DNA of 64,000 bases, from contig NC_037597.1 of NCBI RefSeq assembly GCF_003073045.1, positions 9,025,217-9,089,216 on the forward strand, written 5' to 3'. The notes under the pieces are model-generated. The model was not told the DNA's origin. It saw only the letters and a program-made list of their open reading frames with translations, and searched no databases. The translations under genes were made by a program, and so were the position numbers. Each line of letters starts with the position of its first letter. Within the stretch, counting starts at the first letter, position 1. Source of the stretch: Pomacea canaliculata. Its lineage: Eukaryota > Mollusca > Gastropoda > Architaenioglossa > Ampullariidae. This document shows, piece after piece, positions 28,201 to 39,498 of this stretch.

Positions 28201-30686
28201 AGTGGAAATATATATATATATCTAAATGTGACTCAATACCTTTGCATACACTCATTTCTTGAGGTGGATAACATTCCAGTAGCTGTCGCTTGCCTCATTT
28301 CACACTACCTGGTATAATAAGTTTTCTAACCGCTACAACAGGTATGGAAATTAAAACTAATATTCCAGCAAGACTATTTTCTCTTGAGTCTGTTCTTCAT
28401 GATATTACACGTAAATTCCCTGTAATTATGATTCTGCTTATGGCTAGGCAAGAAAGAATCAAGAACTATGAAATACATTGCAAATATTAAAAAAGCATGG
28501 TTTGGAGGTGAATTCATCACATTTTAACTATCTGCAGAAGTAATCAATAGAAAAGACAGCTCTGTTCTCACAGTATAAAAGACAATTCATAACTTCCTTT
28601 CAGCAAATTCTCCAATATTTCCCTGCTTGTCACTCGTTTCAGATGCTGAGCACATCAAGGAGTACATTACACACTAATACTTATGGTGCTACACAAACAT
28701 TAATGACTCCTTTTTTTTAATCTAAACAATTCTATTTCCAGATCATAAGTGGATCTCTTTTAGAATCCTGGAGCTAGTTGCACAACATATTTCTAAAACT
28801 TAAAACTGTTCAAAAGAAGCAATGTAAAACATTTATCAAAAACTGCTCCTTGTCATTTATAGTAATTGTACATGTGTATGCAAAAAGTTGTGCTGACAAA
28901 AATGAAAATCTTGCTTTAACACTTTTGGTTTCCGAAAATTCTAAAATTGAGTTGTGTACTGTTTTGTTTTTTGTTTTGTTTTGTTTTGTTTTTATGTAAC
29001 CAATTATCTAAATAGGTTGAAGGCCTAATAGTGTTTAAAATAAGAAATTAATCTTGCAACTGACCCTCAAATTTGATTGGTTTCTGATATTTATATTTAT
29101 CACTTATTTTATTTTGAAAAATATATGGACTTCTTCATATTTATTTTCCTCATTAACACTTTTTCCCCTCTTTTATTGTATGTAACCATATGGTTTTAAT
29201 AAAACACTTTTTACACCTAAAACTCAGTAAACACTTCAAGTTTCTCACTTGAAAGTAACTTTCTTCTACCTAGGCATATGTCTTTGCTGGGCTGTACACA
29301 GCAGTCTTTAAACAAGCATTTAGCAATCTTTTTTCTGCATATATCTGCCTTCAGGCAGGTGTATTTTCTTTTAACTGGGCACAAGTTCTCAGATGAGTCT
29401 GTCTCTCCTTACTATACATAAGAAATCTATCTTTCAATGAATCAGTTTGCTAAGGCCTTTGCTTTAGAAAGATTAGACTATCAAAAAAGCAAAGGGTATT
29501 AGGTATGTTTTATCAGAAACATGCATTTGCTAATACATATTGGGTGGTTAAGCCATACATTCCACAGGGTGCAGAAGCTACTGCATACATACACTGATTT
29601 TACAGGTATTGTAAAACTTTATGAGTCACTTGTGTTTTGCAGCATGTGGACAACCGTACAGACTCTGTTGTTAACATTAACTGCTCATTTTTTAAAGCAA
29701 GAAGAGGTATATGCTAGTCACCTATGATTTTTCTGATTATCATTTATAGCTTGCAATTTGCAACAATGAAAATGGTATGCCCAGTATTAAATTTTGTCAT
29801 GCTGGGGCTATTAGTGGAGTAGTTTACTAAAGAAATAGCCCAGACATACTTACCTTAACATTTTTAATGCTGAGACTATTGCCGTGAGTTGTAATAATGC
29901 TGTGTGCTCCTGCGTCCACCTCCCTATAAAACGCAAGTGTAATGGTACATTAAACAACAGCAAAAAATGGGGGACCTACTACAGCTTATATATACATTGG
30001 TAACTTTTTTTATCTGCCTTTTTTTTCTCTCTTTTTCTCTGCTTTCCTTCTCACCTGAACTTGCTTTGTTTTTCTTAATGCTTCAACATTTGATTATTAT
30101 TATATATCGGTTTACATTTTAAAAAATTACGTGGAGAAGTGATGGTATAAGCATGATGTTTAATTTTACACCCTTGTTCATAAACATGAAACACACTCGC
30201 ACACTTTTTTTTAATCGCCAGTCATTTTAAACACATGGCAATCGGTATCACGTACTCCCTAATTTAAAATGAAAACTGTTTTCTTTTACATGCATCCAAA
30301 AGTCTTAATCGTATCATACTTATATATCATGGTGTGTGCCGCTTTCTTTGCGTCCCACCGCCAGCAAGGGGAGCGACAGAAAACAGTAAACCAAGAGAGT
30401 GTCTAGCATTGATCGACTAGAAGTGTGACTGAGCATGATAGATGATCAACGTGCGAAAGATGTGGAGGTGTTGAGTAAAGATCGAGGGGCGTCGCTGAAA
30501 ACTTACAGTTTAATACTATGTAAAAAAAAATTAAGCTAATTTGGTTTGCGAATTATCACTGGAACAAAGAATCCGCCGCAGGGACGACCACTCGATAGGC
30601 AGAAACTTGCCGAAGAAAGTTTCCAGAGTTTGAACTTACTTGTCGTTAAGCGGCCGCACGCGCACGGCAACGCGGACATTGGCCAT
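1213..30686 (-). CDS. STARD9-like: Kinesin-3 family motor protein, STARD9/KIF16B group (5' part; continues off the left edge)
   Basis: Microtubule motor gene read from 22 coding exons whose phases all agree: 30640-30686, 29854-29923, 26359-26478, 21441-21557, 20839-20871, 17388-17449, 16987-17099, 16627-16696, 16322-16394, 15999-16066, 12567-12673, 12018-12218, 11644-11741, 11204-11281, 9452-9523, 9228-9287, 8991-9128, 8412-8463, 7755-7892, 7257-7339, 5095-5192, 1213-1266. An optional exon lies at 4346-4366. Together they encode about 650 residues. The start is the ATG at 30686, reading [20 protein letters not shown], the usual kinesin-3 opening. Order: motor (about 1-395), neck (about 395-500), FHA (about 490-595), then the start of a Glu/Arg-rich helix. 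The motor resembles STARD9 more than KIF16[12 protein letters not shown] at switch I and a long Ser-rich loop before [20 protein letters not shown]. The C-terminal cargo domain (START or PX) would separate the two, but it lies outside the window. No stop or frameshift was seen. Family is certain; subgroup is probable. Confidence 0.93.
3811..3913. repeat. Short tandem duplication, 60-bp period
   Basis: About 1.7 copies of an AT-rich 60-bp unit. The core TTCTAGATGTAATTTTAAAA recurs exactly 60 bp apart (about 3825 and 3885). It lies in an intron of the kinesin gene. Confidence 0.8.
4346..4366 (-). CDS. Candidate 21-nt cassette exon of the kinesin gene
   Basis: On the minus strand a very strong pyrimidine tract ending in TTCAG is followed by 21 nt and a GTGAGT donor. 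Skipping it joins exon 21 to the exon at 1213-1266 as [17 protein letters not shown]. Including it gives FNP-KLASAQIC-LELEH. Both are open and in frame because 21 is a multiple of three. The insert would lie between the FHA domain and the following helix. The splice signals are seen; the use of the exon is inferred. Confidence 0.5.
5806..5833. repeat. 10-bp tandem repeat
   Basis: About 2.8 copies of ACAGATCAAT in an intron of the kinesin gene. No other function is visible. Confidence 0.8.
7257..9128 (-). other. Neck-to-FHA exons of the kinesin (exons 17-20)
   Basis: Exon 17 gives [20 protein letters not shown] then GVIIFHLK, the conserved segment leading into the FHA domain of KIF16B/STARD9-type kinesins. 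Exon 18 gives [17 protein letters not shown], with the Gly-Arg of the FHA phosphopeptide-binding loop. Exon 19 gives [20 protein letters not shown], and exon 20 ends [20 protein letters not shown] then AKLRQHRK. Two donors compete at the end of exon 20. GTAAGG would leave phase 1, which does not join the next exon. GTTTGT, 5 nt downstream, restores phase 0 and gives [12 protein letters not shown], as in KIF16B-type proteins, so 7257 is the chosen end. Confidence 0.9.
8700..8879 (-). repeat. Probable tRNA-derived SINE fragment (minus orientation)
   Basis: The reverse strand opens GGGGATCCATGAGGGCATTG, continues GTAGAACACTTGCT (box A-like) and later has GGTTCAGATCTC (box B-like), the layout of a tRNA-headed SINE. 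It lies between kinesin exons 17 and 18. The 3' limit is uncertain and no target-site duplication was identified. Confidence 0.4.
10136..10162. repeat. (TA)n(CA)n microsatellite
   Basis: A pure TA run passes directly into a CA run within a kinesin intron. Confidence 0.85.
14970..15114 (+). repeat. tRNA-related SINE, copy 1
   Basis: About 145 bp matching the element at 46140-46286 nearly base for base. Shared blocks include GCGGTCCGG, CGCCTGTCACCAATACA, GTGAAGATTGGCTGTCCT and CATCTGTTTACAGGGCTGG. The box B-like stretch reads CCTGAGTTAAGCC here and CCTGGGTTCAGCC in the other copy, so this copy is the more decayed. Two dispersed copies in one window mark an interspersed family. Confidence 0.7.
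15116..15192. repeat. 43-bp tandem repeat adjoining SINE copy 1
   Basis: CACTACCTACTG(A/G)AGTACT followed by ACACTACACTGTGCT occurs twice with a 43-bp period, starting at about 15116 and 15159. It begins immediately after the SINE body. Confidence 0.8.
21933..22010. repeat. Imperfect direct repeat, period about 49 bp
   Basis: CAGCTGCCACATTCTGTCCT and CAGCTACATACTGTCCTCTG begin two copies that both end in TAGTGATAG. The function is unknown. Confidence 0.65.
22903..22943. repeat. GGT-rich simple repeat
   Basis: Imperfect GGT/GTGGT run in a kinesin intron. Confidence 0.8.
23028..23062. repeat. (CT)n(CA)n microsatellite
   Basis: A TCTCTC run followed by a CACACA run in a kinesin intron. Confidence 0.8.
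24969..25233 (-). other. Possible coding exon of unknown identity inside kinesin intron 3
   Basis: Two overlapping minus-strand frames stay open for about 75-80 codons. One contains [20 protein letters not shown] and ends at 24969. The other contains [20 protein letters not shown] and ends a little upstream, near 24.99 kb. Just 5' is CTAAC (branch-point-like) followed by an AG acceptor at about 25.23 kb, and a GAATAAAC lies downstream at about 24.49 kb, so a 3'-terminal exon is possible. Neither protein is recognised and no upstream partner exon was found. Chance openness in locally GC-rich DNA is equally likely. Confidence 0.2.
26479..29853 (-). other. Kinesin intron 2
   Basis: A 3.4-kb AT-rich intron with an (AT)n run near 28208 and TTTTG repeats near 28960-28990. 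I see no gene in it. Confidence 0.6.
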
Positions 30687-32779
30687 TCGCGTTGTCGTCT
30701 GCAGGACAGTCAGCCGTTGTCGCTAGGACCCATGTGTATTTCCATTCTGCTAATATCCCCTACAGATGTATCCTTGCAGACAATTCAAACACGATTCCGT
30801 TTCGTCTTTTACATACTCTCGTCACACTCTCTCCGCCCTTGCTACCGCTCGTCCTAACGGCACTTTCCTTCTGCGAGCGCCCGATCTCGGGCAAGTCCAT
30901 TTTATTCCAGTGGGGAGGGGAGGTAGGCTCGCGTTGGAAAAGCGTAAACGCATTATGTATACGCGCCTATATATATATTTGCTACTCTGGTCATGTCCAT
31001 GAAAAACTGTAGACGTAATGCCTTTCAAGTGATTTTTATTTTTAGAAGTTGCTGGTTATACCATGGTCATGTATGTATATGGTCAGGGTTTACAATTTTC
31101 TTTATTTAACAAAAAAAGACTACCAGATCGAATTTCAAGAGCCCGGCGCCGTTGTGAGCGGTATATATACATACTTCATTTCTACAATAGCAGTATAGGC
31201 ATATCTCCGGCACTACGCGCTGAACAGTGGATTTATATGTTAAGAGGTACAGCATTGACAATATCTGACAATGTCGATCGATCAGGTCTTTTGACCATGC
31301 GTGCAGTCAGCATACCCTTACGGGAAGGTTAATGTGATAGATACATATATAGATATATGTACGCTCGATTGAGCACACCCACACACGTATACGTGCTATA
31401 TAGCATATGCTGACCAAAAAAAGCTTAAAACTGGTGTAAGTGCAGTAAGTGGATGTCATTCCATGAGTTGATCGGAAATCGAATAAAACCATACGGGATC
31501 GATCGACTGATGGTTCTTTAAACGGACGTACGCCATAACAATATATTTGGCAGGTTTCTTTTTTTTTTTCTTTTTTTTTTTTTGGAAGTGGCGGTAGTAT
31601 ATGCATGTAAATAATATAAACACTTCCCCGCATGATGACTACATACAGATGGACATGCTGCTTACACATTAATCTGGAACTGCAGTTAGGGATGACAACA
31701 TTATATCACCTCTGCTCACGGCACTTTAATAATTGCATATCTCACTAACAAATCATGGGCCGACGTTTGATCGGCAACCAACTCCAAATAGCGGTTAAGC
31801 ACTTCGAGTAACAGTTTCTCAGAAAACTGTGTATATGTCCTTTGAGCACCAAATTAACAGTTGGGAGCAATCATTCGGGCAATGTACGTATATATATATA
31901 GTCCTTTGATCATCCGCGGATCAGGAGCTATAAGCAACGAGTACAAGTATACGTCAAGTGTAGAACAGCCCTCGGAGCCTAATGCAGGGAAGACGATCTG
32001 CAGTGACCTTTCAGTCTTTGTTTTCTGCCATAAGAAGCCACTTTCTTGATCTCTGTATAGTACGTGTTTGCAGGGCCGCCGACAGCCAGCACGGGCCCCG
32101 GAGCAGACGATCTGACGATCTCTCCAGGCCCCTTGTAAATGTAATCGTAAATTATTTTCCAAGTATATAATAATATACTTACAATTCAATGGTCAATATC
32201 TATATTTCATTCAGTAACGTAATATAGACTGCAAATATCAGGACAAGTGCACTGTAGGATGTACATCACTACTTGAACATACAGAGAGGTTTACGCCTGA
32301 GTGGTTTAATATATAGTAAATGAGGCATATGAGGAAAAATGACGATAAAGGATCAATAGAGTGAGGAAATTTACGTCAACCTTTCTTTAAAAGAAAAGAA
32401 GGGAAAAAAATCACCGACCAGGGCCGAGCTCCCTTCACAGCCGGGGGCCCGGGTACACCAGACCCACCTGTCCCATCCCCCCACACCTCTCGTCAGGCCT
32501 AACGTGTGTTCGGGTAGCTTCTCAGAACTATATATGTAGCTGATCGAGGTACCGGCACTGCATGATTTTGCACTGAAACTGAAGTGTGTGTGGATGGTTC
32601 CTTTTTTTTTTTATACTATTCAGAAAAAGTGGAATGCACTCATTTATATCGATAACCAACAAAGCTACATGTATATGCCTGTCATGGATCGTTAACACGA
32701 TGATAATAATGATTGACAATGCAGCTTAAATTTCCTCCCAAGACCAAGTACAATTAAGACATGTATATGTATGTACATA
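30687..32779. other. Upstream region of the kinesin gene; no gene seen
   Basis: This stretch must hold the kinesin promoter and 5' UTR, since its start codon is at 30686 on minus. The first few hundred bases are GC-richer than the rest. No TATA box can be assigned with confidence, and beyond about 31 kb I see only AT-rich, GATC-rich intergenic sequence. Confidence 0.5.
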
Positions 32780-33613
32780 CAGTGGAACCTCGGTTAGCGA
32801 ACGCCTCGGATAACGAATATTTCGGTTAACGAACAAAAATTTCGTTAAAAGTTTGTCTCGGATAGCGAACAAAATTTCGGATAACGAACAGCCACGTGAA
32901 CCACACGTGACCGACCAGCATGTCATCATTCGCGCTCGAGACACAGTTACGATCGGTCGTTCCTTATCTGTGCGCATTCTTCTTATTTAGTGATTGTTGT
33001 GCTTTATTTTAATAAGATAATCCTCAATCATGGCTCCAAAGAAGATTAAGAGCAATTAATAGTAGTGAGGTAATGACAAGGAAGAGGGCAACAAATGAAC
33101 TGAAAAAGAAAATGATTTCAAAGTATGAAGGTGGCATGCGTCTGTCGGATATGTGATGTCGTATTACCGAAGAGTTTTACAAAAAGGCAGAAGGAACAGA
33201 CACTGGACAAGTTTTACCTTTAACCTCAAAGCTACAGAAAATGGAAGTCACCCCACGATTTTATGATGTCACGTGTGCTCATGGAGGGGGAATCAAAGCA
33301 GTAATTCCACCCCTTCCTCCCCACACCTGCTTCCAACCACGCCGTCAAAACGATAAGTTTTCTGATGTTTAAATGCTTTCGTTAATGTTTTTATGTTTAT
33401 TTAACTCCATTTATATCGCATTATAGCTGTTCTCATTAAAACAAATACCTATATAGCCTGTAAATTTCAAATATTAGCGAGTCAACAGGGGCTGGGAACC
33501 AATTAAATCTATTTCCTTTATTTCTTATGGAAAAAATTGTTTCGGATAACGAACATTTCGGATAACGAACAACTTTCCAGAACGGATTAAGTTCGTTAAC
33601 CGAGGTTCCACTG
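32780..33613 (+). mobile_element. pogo/Tigger-like DNA transposon, internally deleted (non-autonomous)
   Basis: An 834-bp element with terminal inverted repeats: the left end begins CAGTGGAACCTCGGTTAGCG and the right end reads GTTCGTTAACCGAGGTTCCACTG's reverse partner. It is flanked by TA on both sides (32778-32779 and 33614-33615), the target duplication of Tc1/mariner/pogo elements. Inside both ends a GGATAACGAAC-type motif recurs. The centre keeps a broken transposase start. Too short to be autonomous. Confidence 0.85.
33030..33310 (+). pseudogene. Remnant of a pogo/Tigger transposase N-terminus
   Basis: The ATG at 33030 starts MAPKKIKSN and then hits a stop. Continuing past it in a nearby frame gives KRATNELKKKMISKYEGGMR then LSDM, which resembles the helix-turn-helix DNA-binding start of Tigger/CENP-B-type transposases, followed by another stop. 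No DDE domain remains. Confidence 0.6.
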
Positions 33614-33615
33614 TA

Positions 33616-34385
33616 CTTAATTGCTGCTTTGCCGTTATGTAAGCGATTAAATATAGTTGTTGGCTCAGTTTAAAATACCAATTAATTTCTTATATCCTGT
33701 ACGTCCTGAGCGCATATATATGGTCGATCACAAATATAATTACTATTTCAGAATACATGCATTAATCTTTAAATCTATCTATATATATCTTCCCTAAACT
33801 ACAAACACAATATGACATTTCTCACGGATCAGTTTAGAGTGAGAGGGGTGGGTATAGGTGGTAAAACGAAGATAGCACCGAAAGTAGAAATTAATGTACA
33901 AATAGGTAATCGAAGTAGGAGAAAATTATATAAGGAGTTCACAAAGGCCGATCAATGATCCGTGGTCTAGCTATCAAAAAGATTAGGTGACGTCAGGCAA
34001 ACAATATATTCAGCTATGCTCATATTCGATCCGAATAAAGCACTGTGACTTTTTTGCTTTAAAATATAGAAAAGAGTTGATTTCACCAGCTCCAGATATA
34101 GCTATATAGCGATAGTGCATTGGACATTATTTTCTTCTGCTTTGAATTTTCAGGTTTATATATAACTTTTGAAATACTTTACTGCTAAATCTTCCAAAAA
34201 GCTTATTCAAGCAACTTTACAAAAAATATAGACAACTGAAAACATGGAAACGGTATTTCCTGTGATTCCAGATTATTTGGTTATCGGCAGCCTGACCGTA
34301 AATGCAATGCAGTAGACCGAGTAGAGTATCTTCTGACCTCTGACATGACCCCATGACCCGACCTATTTCCTGGCAGACAAGCAGC
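33616..34385. other. Upstream region of HAAO; no gene seen
   Basis: AT-rich sequence between the Tigger-like element and the HAAO start codon. It should contain the HAAO promoter, but no specific site can be named. Confidence 0.5.
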
Positions 34386-37300
34386 ATGGCGGATAGTGAA
34401 ACTCTTCAACCGCAACCCAAAAAACGAACCTCTTCCTCTACCTCTGTGCTGTACAATACAGACAAATGGATAGAGGAGAATAAAAACTTCTTCCTGCCAC
34501 CAATCTGCAACAAAATGATGTAGGCTATGTCATGCTTTTGAAAATTTTCAATGCATTTCTTTGGCCTTGCATGCTGCCCCTGTGGTTGTGTACTCGGTCA
34601 AGGTATCGTTTGTCGTCGTTGTTCGTTGACATTGTTCATTACCACATCCAGCAGCTTAACTTTCAGGTTCATTAAAGTTGCAAATAACCTTCGCGACTTT
34701 ATAATGTTCCAATTTCATTATGTCGCAGGATTTTATTGCATCCAAACTGGTTAGAACAAAGGCATTCGTCGAAGGATGGGATAGTTATCTATTTTGTTGA
34801 CTAAGAATATTGAGAACATTATGAATAATATTAAAATTCGCTTAATATTACCGAAGTCTTTAGTCAAAATTATGGTATAAGGGAGAAAGCCCAAAGTACA
34901 TGAAACTCTTCATTACCCATCAGTATCTCAGTTGACAGTGCAGTTTTTAATATGCAGAGTGTGCATCCTTTATTACGCTAGAGCAAAGACATTATTTCAT
35001 TTTATAAAGAAATAACCTTCAGTGAGTTAGTTACGTTTCTAAGAAATACTCTGTTTCAGGCACAATGATGGACAGATGAAGGTGATGTATGTTGGAGGCC
35101 CTAATCAAAGAAAAGATTTTCATATTGAAGCAGGGGAGGAGGTGAGCAAAAAGGATATTTAGATATGAATAGTACACAGCACCTAGGAAAATCTATGTAT
35201 TAGTTTCTGTTTCTACAGGTGTACGTGAGATTGCACCATTTTCACTATGATGGAGTTATAATGAATATTCTGTAATAATATTAGAGCACTAAAAGACATT
35301 CATCACTTTTGTAAGGGAGGGGTGTGATATAGTGTTGCATTTTTTTTTGTTTTATTCTGTTTATTGCAGTTATTCTATATGCTGAAAGGGGATATGGTTT
35401 TAAAGGTAGTGGAAAATGGAAAGCATCGTGATGTTTCTATCAAGGAGGGTGAGGTAAGGTAATGGCTAAGTATTTAGATAAATTTGTTTCCTATTCTAAA
35501 ATGTTTGGACATTTTGAGTAATTAAATTGCATTAATTATCTACTTTCTGCTATTCTTGTTTTTTTGCTGTTAACGTGTAAAAGAACTATTATATTTTTAT
35601 TATGACCTCTTTCACCTCTATAAAATTGCTCATTTCTTGAAAACTTTATAATTAAGACATACTTTAGCTTAATTTAGTCATTGTAACACAATCCAGAGAG
35701 GAACTGGACCATTGAAAACATAATTCGTACATAATTTCATGTAAGTTTAACTATGGTTGCTACTGTTGTCAGAGTCTGCATTCTTGCATTATTTTAACAA
35801 AATTGAAATACTTAGGCAAGAGCTAACTTACAGCACAGCCTATCAAGCTGTACTGAAAATTAGCATCTGTTCTGTACAACATTTATTCTATACCATAAGC
35901 CAACCACTATAGACTGGCAGATAGGGTCCTTTGGGGTAATCCATCACATATTTTCTGTCTCAGATTTTCTTGTTACCTGCTCGTATAGCCCATTCACCAC
36001 AGCGTAAAGCAGACACCATCGGGCTTGTTATTGAGCGGGAGAGAACAGAAGATGAAAAAGATGGTCTTAGGTAAAGACTTTTTGCAGAAGTTTATTTTAA
36101 AAAAAGTTCATGGAAGGTTAAATGCTACAAGAGCATTTGGCAAGAACTCACATTTTAAAATATTGTGCTATAGTACAGTCTTAAGTCATGGAAAGATGCA
36201 GAAAAATCTGTGGTTTTTTTTTCATGGGGACAGTTGTTAGTGACTTTGTAGTTTTAAAGAACACAATGTAGAAGACATCAAATGCAGCTAAAAGAGAAGA
36301 CTATTTTGATTCATTATTGTAGAAACAAGAATATACAGATTTCTGTATATACTTGCTACCATTGTCTTTATTACTTAATAACTCTTGTTGCTGCTTATTG
36401 TATAACTACTGCTTATTTAGCTTTTGCTCTGCAACTTTGTCTTTTCTTTCTTTGTGTTACTTTACTTTCCATCCTCATTTCGGAACTTAATAGTTAGTAC
36501 ATTCCTTAGCTGCTATCCTTCCAGGTGCAATTTTGCAACCATCTTCAGATTTGTGGTATCTAGGAGTCCATAAACATTGGTAAAAATAAAGGTCCTCCAG
36601 CTTCACTGATTTTTTTTTTGTAATGTTGAAGGTAGTCAGTTTAGCTTCCTCTCATTGGAGTCAAGAGGTGAGATGCTAAAGATTGCATTTATCTTGGGGG
36701 TCACCTATTTAGTGAGGGCAGTGCTTTTCTCTTCTCCCTTGCTGTCTTTTGCTACCCTTTTTAAGAGGTCAAGTACCCATTTTACAACTAGGTCAAGGAT
36801 TGGAAAGTATCTTGCACCACTTAGGTATCAAACCAGTTAGTACATGTTTGTAAATATGGTGAAAACTCATCTTCATAAAAAAATTTGTTTCACGGAAAGT
36901 TACATAGAAGTGAGTTTTATTTTTTAATGTTAGGGATGTTATTAAAGTTATTCAGTTTTCTGAACTGTTTCAGGTTTTATCAAGAAAAAGATGGAAAGCT
37001 AACCACAGATGTACTGTATGAAGAGTGGTTTCACTGTGAGGATCTGGGCTCTCAGCTAACTCCAGCAATTAAAAAGTTGGTATTGGTATATTTCCATGGG
37101 AAGACTAATCCAGATGACTTCTGGGGATACTATATTTAGTGATATTGTTGCCAGATATATCTGGAAATGAGGTTGGGTTTTCAATGGAGAGAAGCATGTG
37201 AAATTTGCCTTGCAGTTATTAAGGTGTTGAAGTAGGTGATAGAATGAGAAAACCAAATGCTGCTTTAGGCATGAAGAATTTAGCCCCCTATTTATATCAA

Positions 37301-39498
37301 CGGATCACATCCAGTTTTCTGCTGTGGTGAGCACAAAACTATTTTACTGTCCTTGCAATTTTTGTTTCACCTTACTTAAAGCTTCTTATGTTCACTTTTT
37401 GAAATGTTTGCAATGTCTTTTCATATCATTTTGCATGTTAAATGGAGTGTTTGAATCACATGTCTTTCATTTATTTGTGTATTGTTTTTTTAAACCTCAG
37501 AAGTCAGCTGTCATTAGTTATTATCTGTTGACAGGTTCTTTGCTTCAGAACAGTACAAGACAGGAAAACCCATCCCAGGTAACGACATCTGGTCAGTGTG
37601 CTTGCTCCTTGTTCTTCACTTGCTTGGTGGTCATTACTGGCTATCTTTTTCTGATACAGTTCAAATCGTATAGATCTCATTTTCAAAGCTAAGAATTGTG
37701 ATAACTAAATTGCATACTTAGTTATCTGCTTTCTTTAAAATAAAAACTTATACTGTATGCTTTTTGCATTTTTTTCTATTTATGTTCCTTGATCATTTGA
37801 ATGTGGTAAGTCTTTTAATTTATCATTGTTAATGCTGCAATACTTAATGCTTTTTTATACTGACATTATTGCTGTTTATAATGTTTCTGACATGACAAAT
37901 ATTAAATAGGGACATATGACTTAATACCCTTTCTACAGGCACTATTCTAGAAAATCCACCTGTTGAACTCAATGTGGATATAGCTCTTGAGGATCCTTTC
38001 AAGTTGAAGACATGGATTGCTGAAAATCATTCTCAGTTGGATGAGGATGGTTTTATTCCTGTCTACGGTGATCCTTATCAGTTTCAGGTAATCATCCAAG
38101 GTATTCAGTAATATTGTGTTGTTACTATTAATTGTCAGTCTTCTACCTTCCCCTTTGGTGCCTCTTTCAATGTCTCAAAAAGGGAGTATAAGAGTGCTAG
38201 TGCATTTATTTGTGTATTTTTGTAGGTGGGTACCTGTACATGCTGCATTTATAAGACCAATATTTTTAATTATTTATTGCAGGTTCTTGATGAGAATTAA
38301 AATGTTTTCTTTTAATTGCAGGTGACAGTCTATGGGAAAGGAAAAAACACTGGCAAGTGTGATACAGCAGAGACATTCATCTGGCAGATTGTACGTAAGC
38401 TGTTCAGGCACACCTACTATGACATGACCATGCAGCATATTTTCCAAAAATATTTTTTTAAGAAATATTGCTATTATTTCTTATTTATGCATTGGTTTTA
38501 ATTTGTCTTGTATCTAGAGTAAAAATAGACTTAAATAGAAGTCAATCTATGGGTATCTTAAGCTTGTATTTTCAAAGAATTATAAGAACATTATGTCTTA
38601 GTTTATGCATTTAAAATATTTTTATATATTTTATATTAAAATAAATTACAATTGCTTATATTTTTTCTACTAAGGTATTAAAAAAGGTCTGACTTGACAC
38701 TCCAGATTGCATCTCATATCACAAAATTCACGTTAATGTTTGCAAATTTTGTGTTTAACAATAATTGCCCAGTGATATCTTTTGGAAAAAGAATTTTTTT
38801 TTTTTTTCAGTATTTAAATCATACTATACTAACAATCTAGGAGAAATACACTGATAAACTGTTTTATCATGACAGGAGGGTTCATCAAATGTAACTGTGG
38901 AAGGAAAAGAATTTACACTGGAAAAAAATGACACTTTGCTGATTCGTGTTGGGAAAGAGTGAGTTTTTCATTCTCCTAATGTAGAAAGTGTACATAGTGC
39001 AAAGAAGAAAATGCTTATGCGCAAACCAAAATTGAAAGAAATATTATTTTTAGCACACTCATTTAAAAAAATTCAAAAGTTAACACTTTATATACTTTTT
39101 AAGTTACATGTTTATAGACGTAAAATGTTTTGTCGTTTCAACAACTTCTTAAGTTGGCGTGGAACTATAAAGAAATAATATTTTGTTGTCAAAGCCATGA
39201 CCAAATCTTAGAGACAATTTGGAAGAAGATGAAATAAAGCAGTACTGTGTTAATTGAATATTGACACCCTGCAGGGTTTCTTTAAAATATCTGTGGATCA
39301 AGTAAAAACATAACACCCACATTTATCATGGACATGCTAGGTGATAAAAAGTATTTTTACCTATTATAAGAACAAAAATTGTATAACATGATATATTACT
39401 GGCATTGAACTGTTTGCAGGTATAAAGCCAAAAGACCATCTGGCTCTGTGTCACTAATTTGTTATCAGGATCCCACTCGCAAATCAATGATTGGGTGA
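34386..39498 (+). CDS. HAAO: 3-hydroxyanthranilate 3,4-dioxygenase
   Basis: Cytosolic Fe(II) enzyme of the kynurenine pathway. It opens the ring of 3-hydroxyanthranilate to give the precursor of quinolinate and NAD. Ten exons, all phases consistent: 34386-34519, 35060-35141, 35370-35453, 35964-36070, 36974-37075, 37535-37578, 37939-38087, 38322-38390, 38876-38958, 39420-39498. They give 310 residues against about 286 in human. Family residues are in place: Arg62, iron ligands His66, Glu72 and His110 (within [10 protein letters not shown]), and substrate-side Arg114 and Glu124. Other matches are [24 protein letters not shown] and [14 protein letters not shown]. The second cupin half is also present, as in animal HAAO. 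The N-terminus is about 18 residues longer than the human protein and Ser/Lys-rich. The gene is complete and apparently functional. It diverges from the kinesin and converges on the TMEM229B-like gene. Confidence 0.95.

Larger units (their letters stand above)
11644..30686 (-). other. Kinesin motor-domain exons (exons 1-13)
   Basis: The nucleotide-binding motifs are all present. The P-loop GQTGTGKT is at residues 104-111 (exon 4). Switch I SSRSH is at 222-226 (exon 9). Switch II DLAGSE is at 254-259, split by the exon 10/11 junction inside the Ser codon. Microtubule-binding segments [14 protein letters not shown] (exon 7) and [13 protein letters not shown] (exon 12) are intact, and the domain closes with [19 protein letters not shown] (exon 13) before [18 protein letters not shown]. 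Exon 5 is only 33 nt. The exon 13 donor is GTCATT, a GT site with a weak remainder; the next exon continues in phase 0 with DANVALIR as expected, so the junction is sound. By sequence this should be an active ATPase. Confidence 0.95.
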
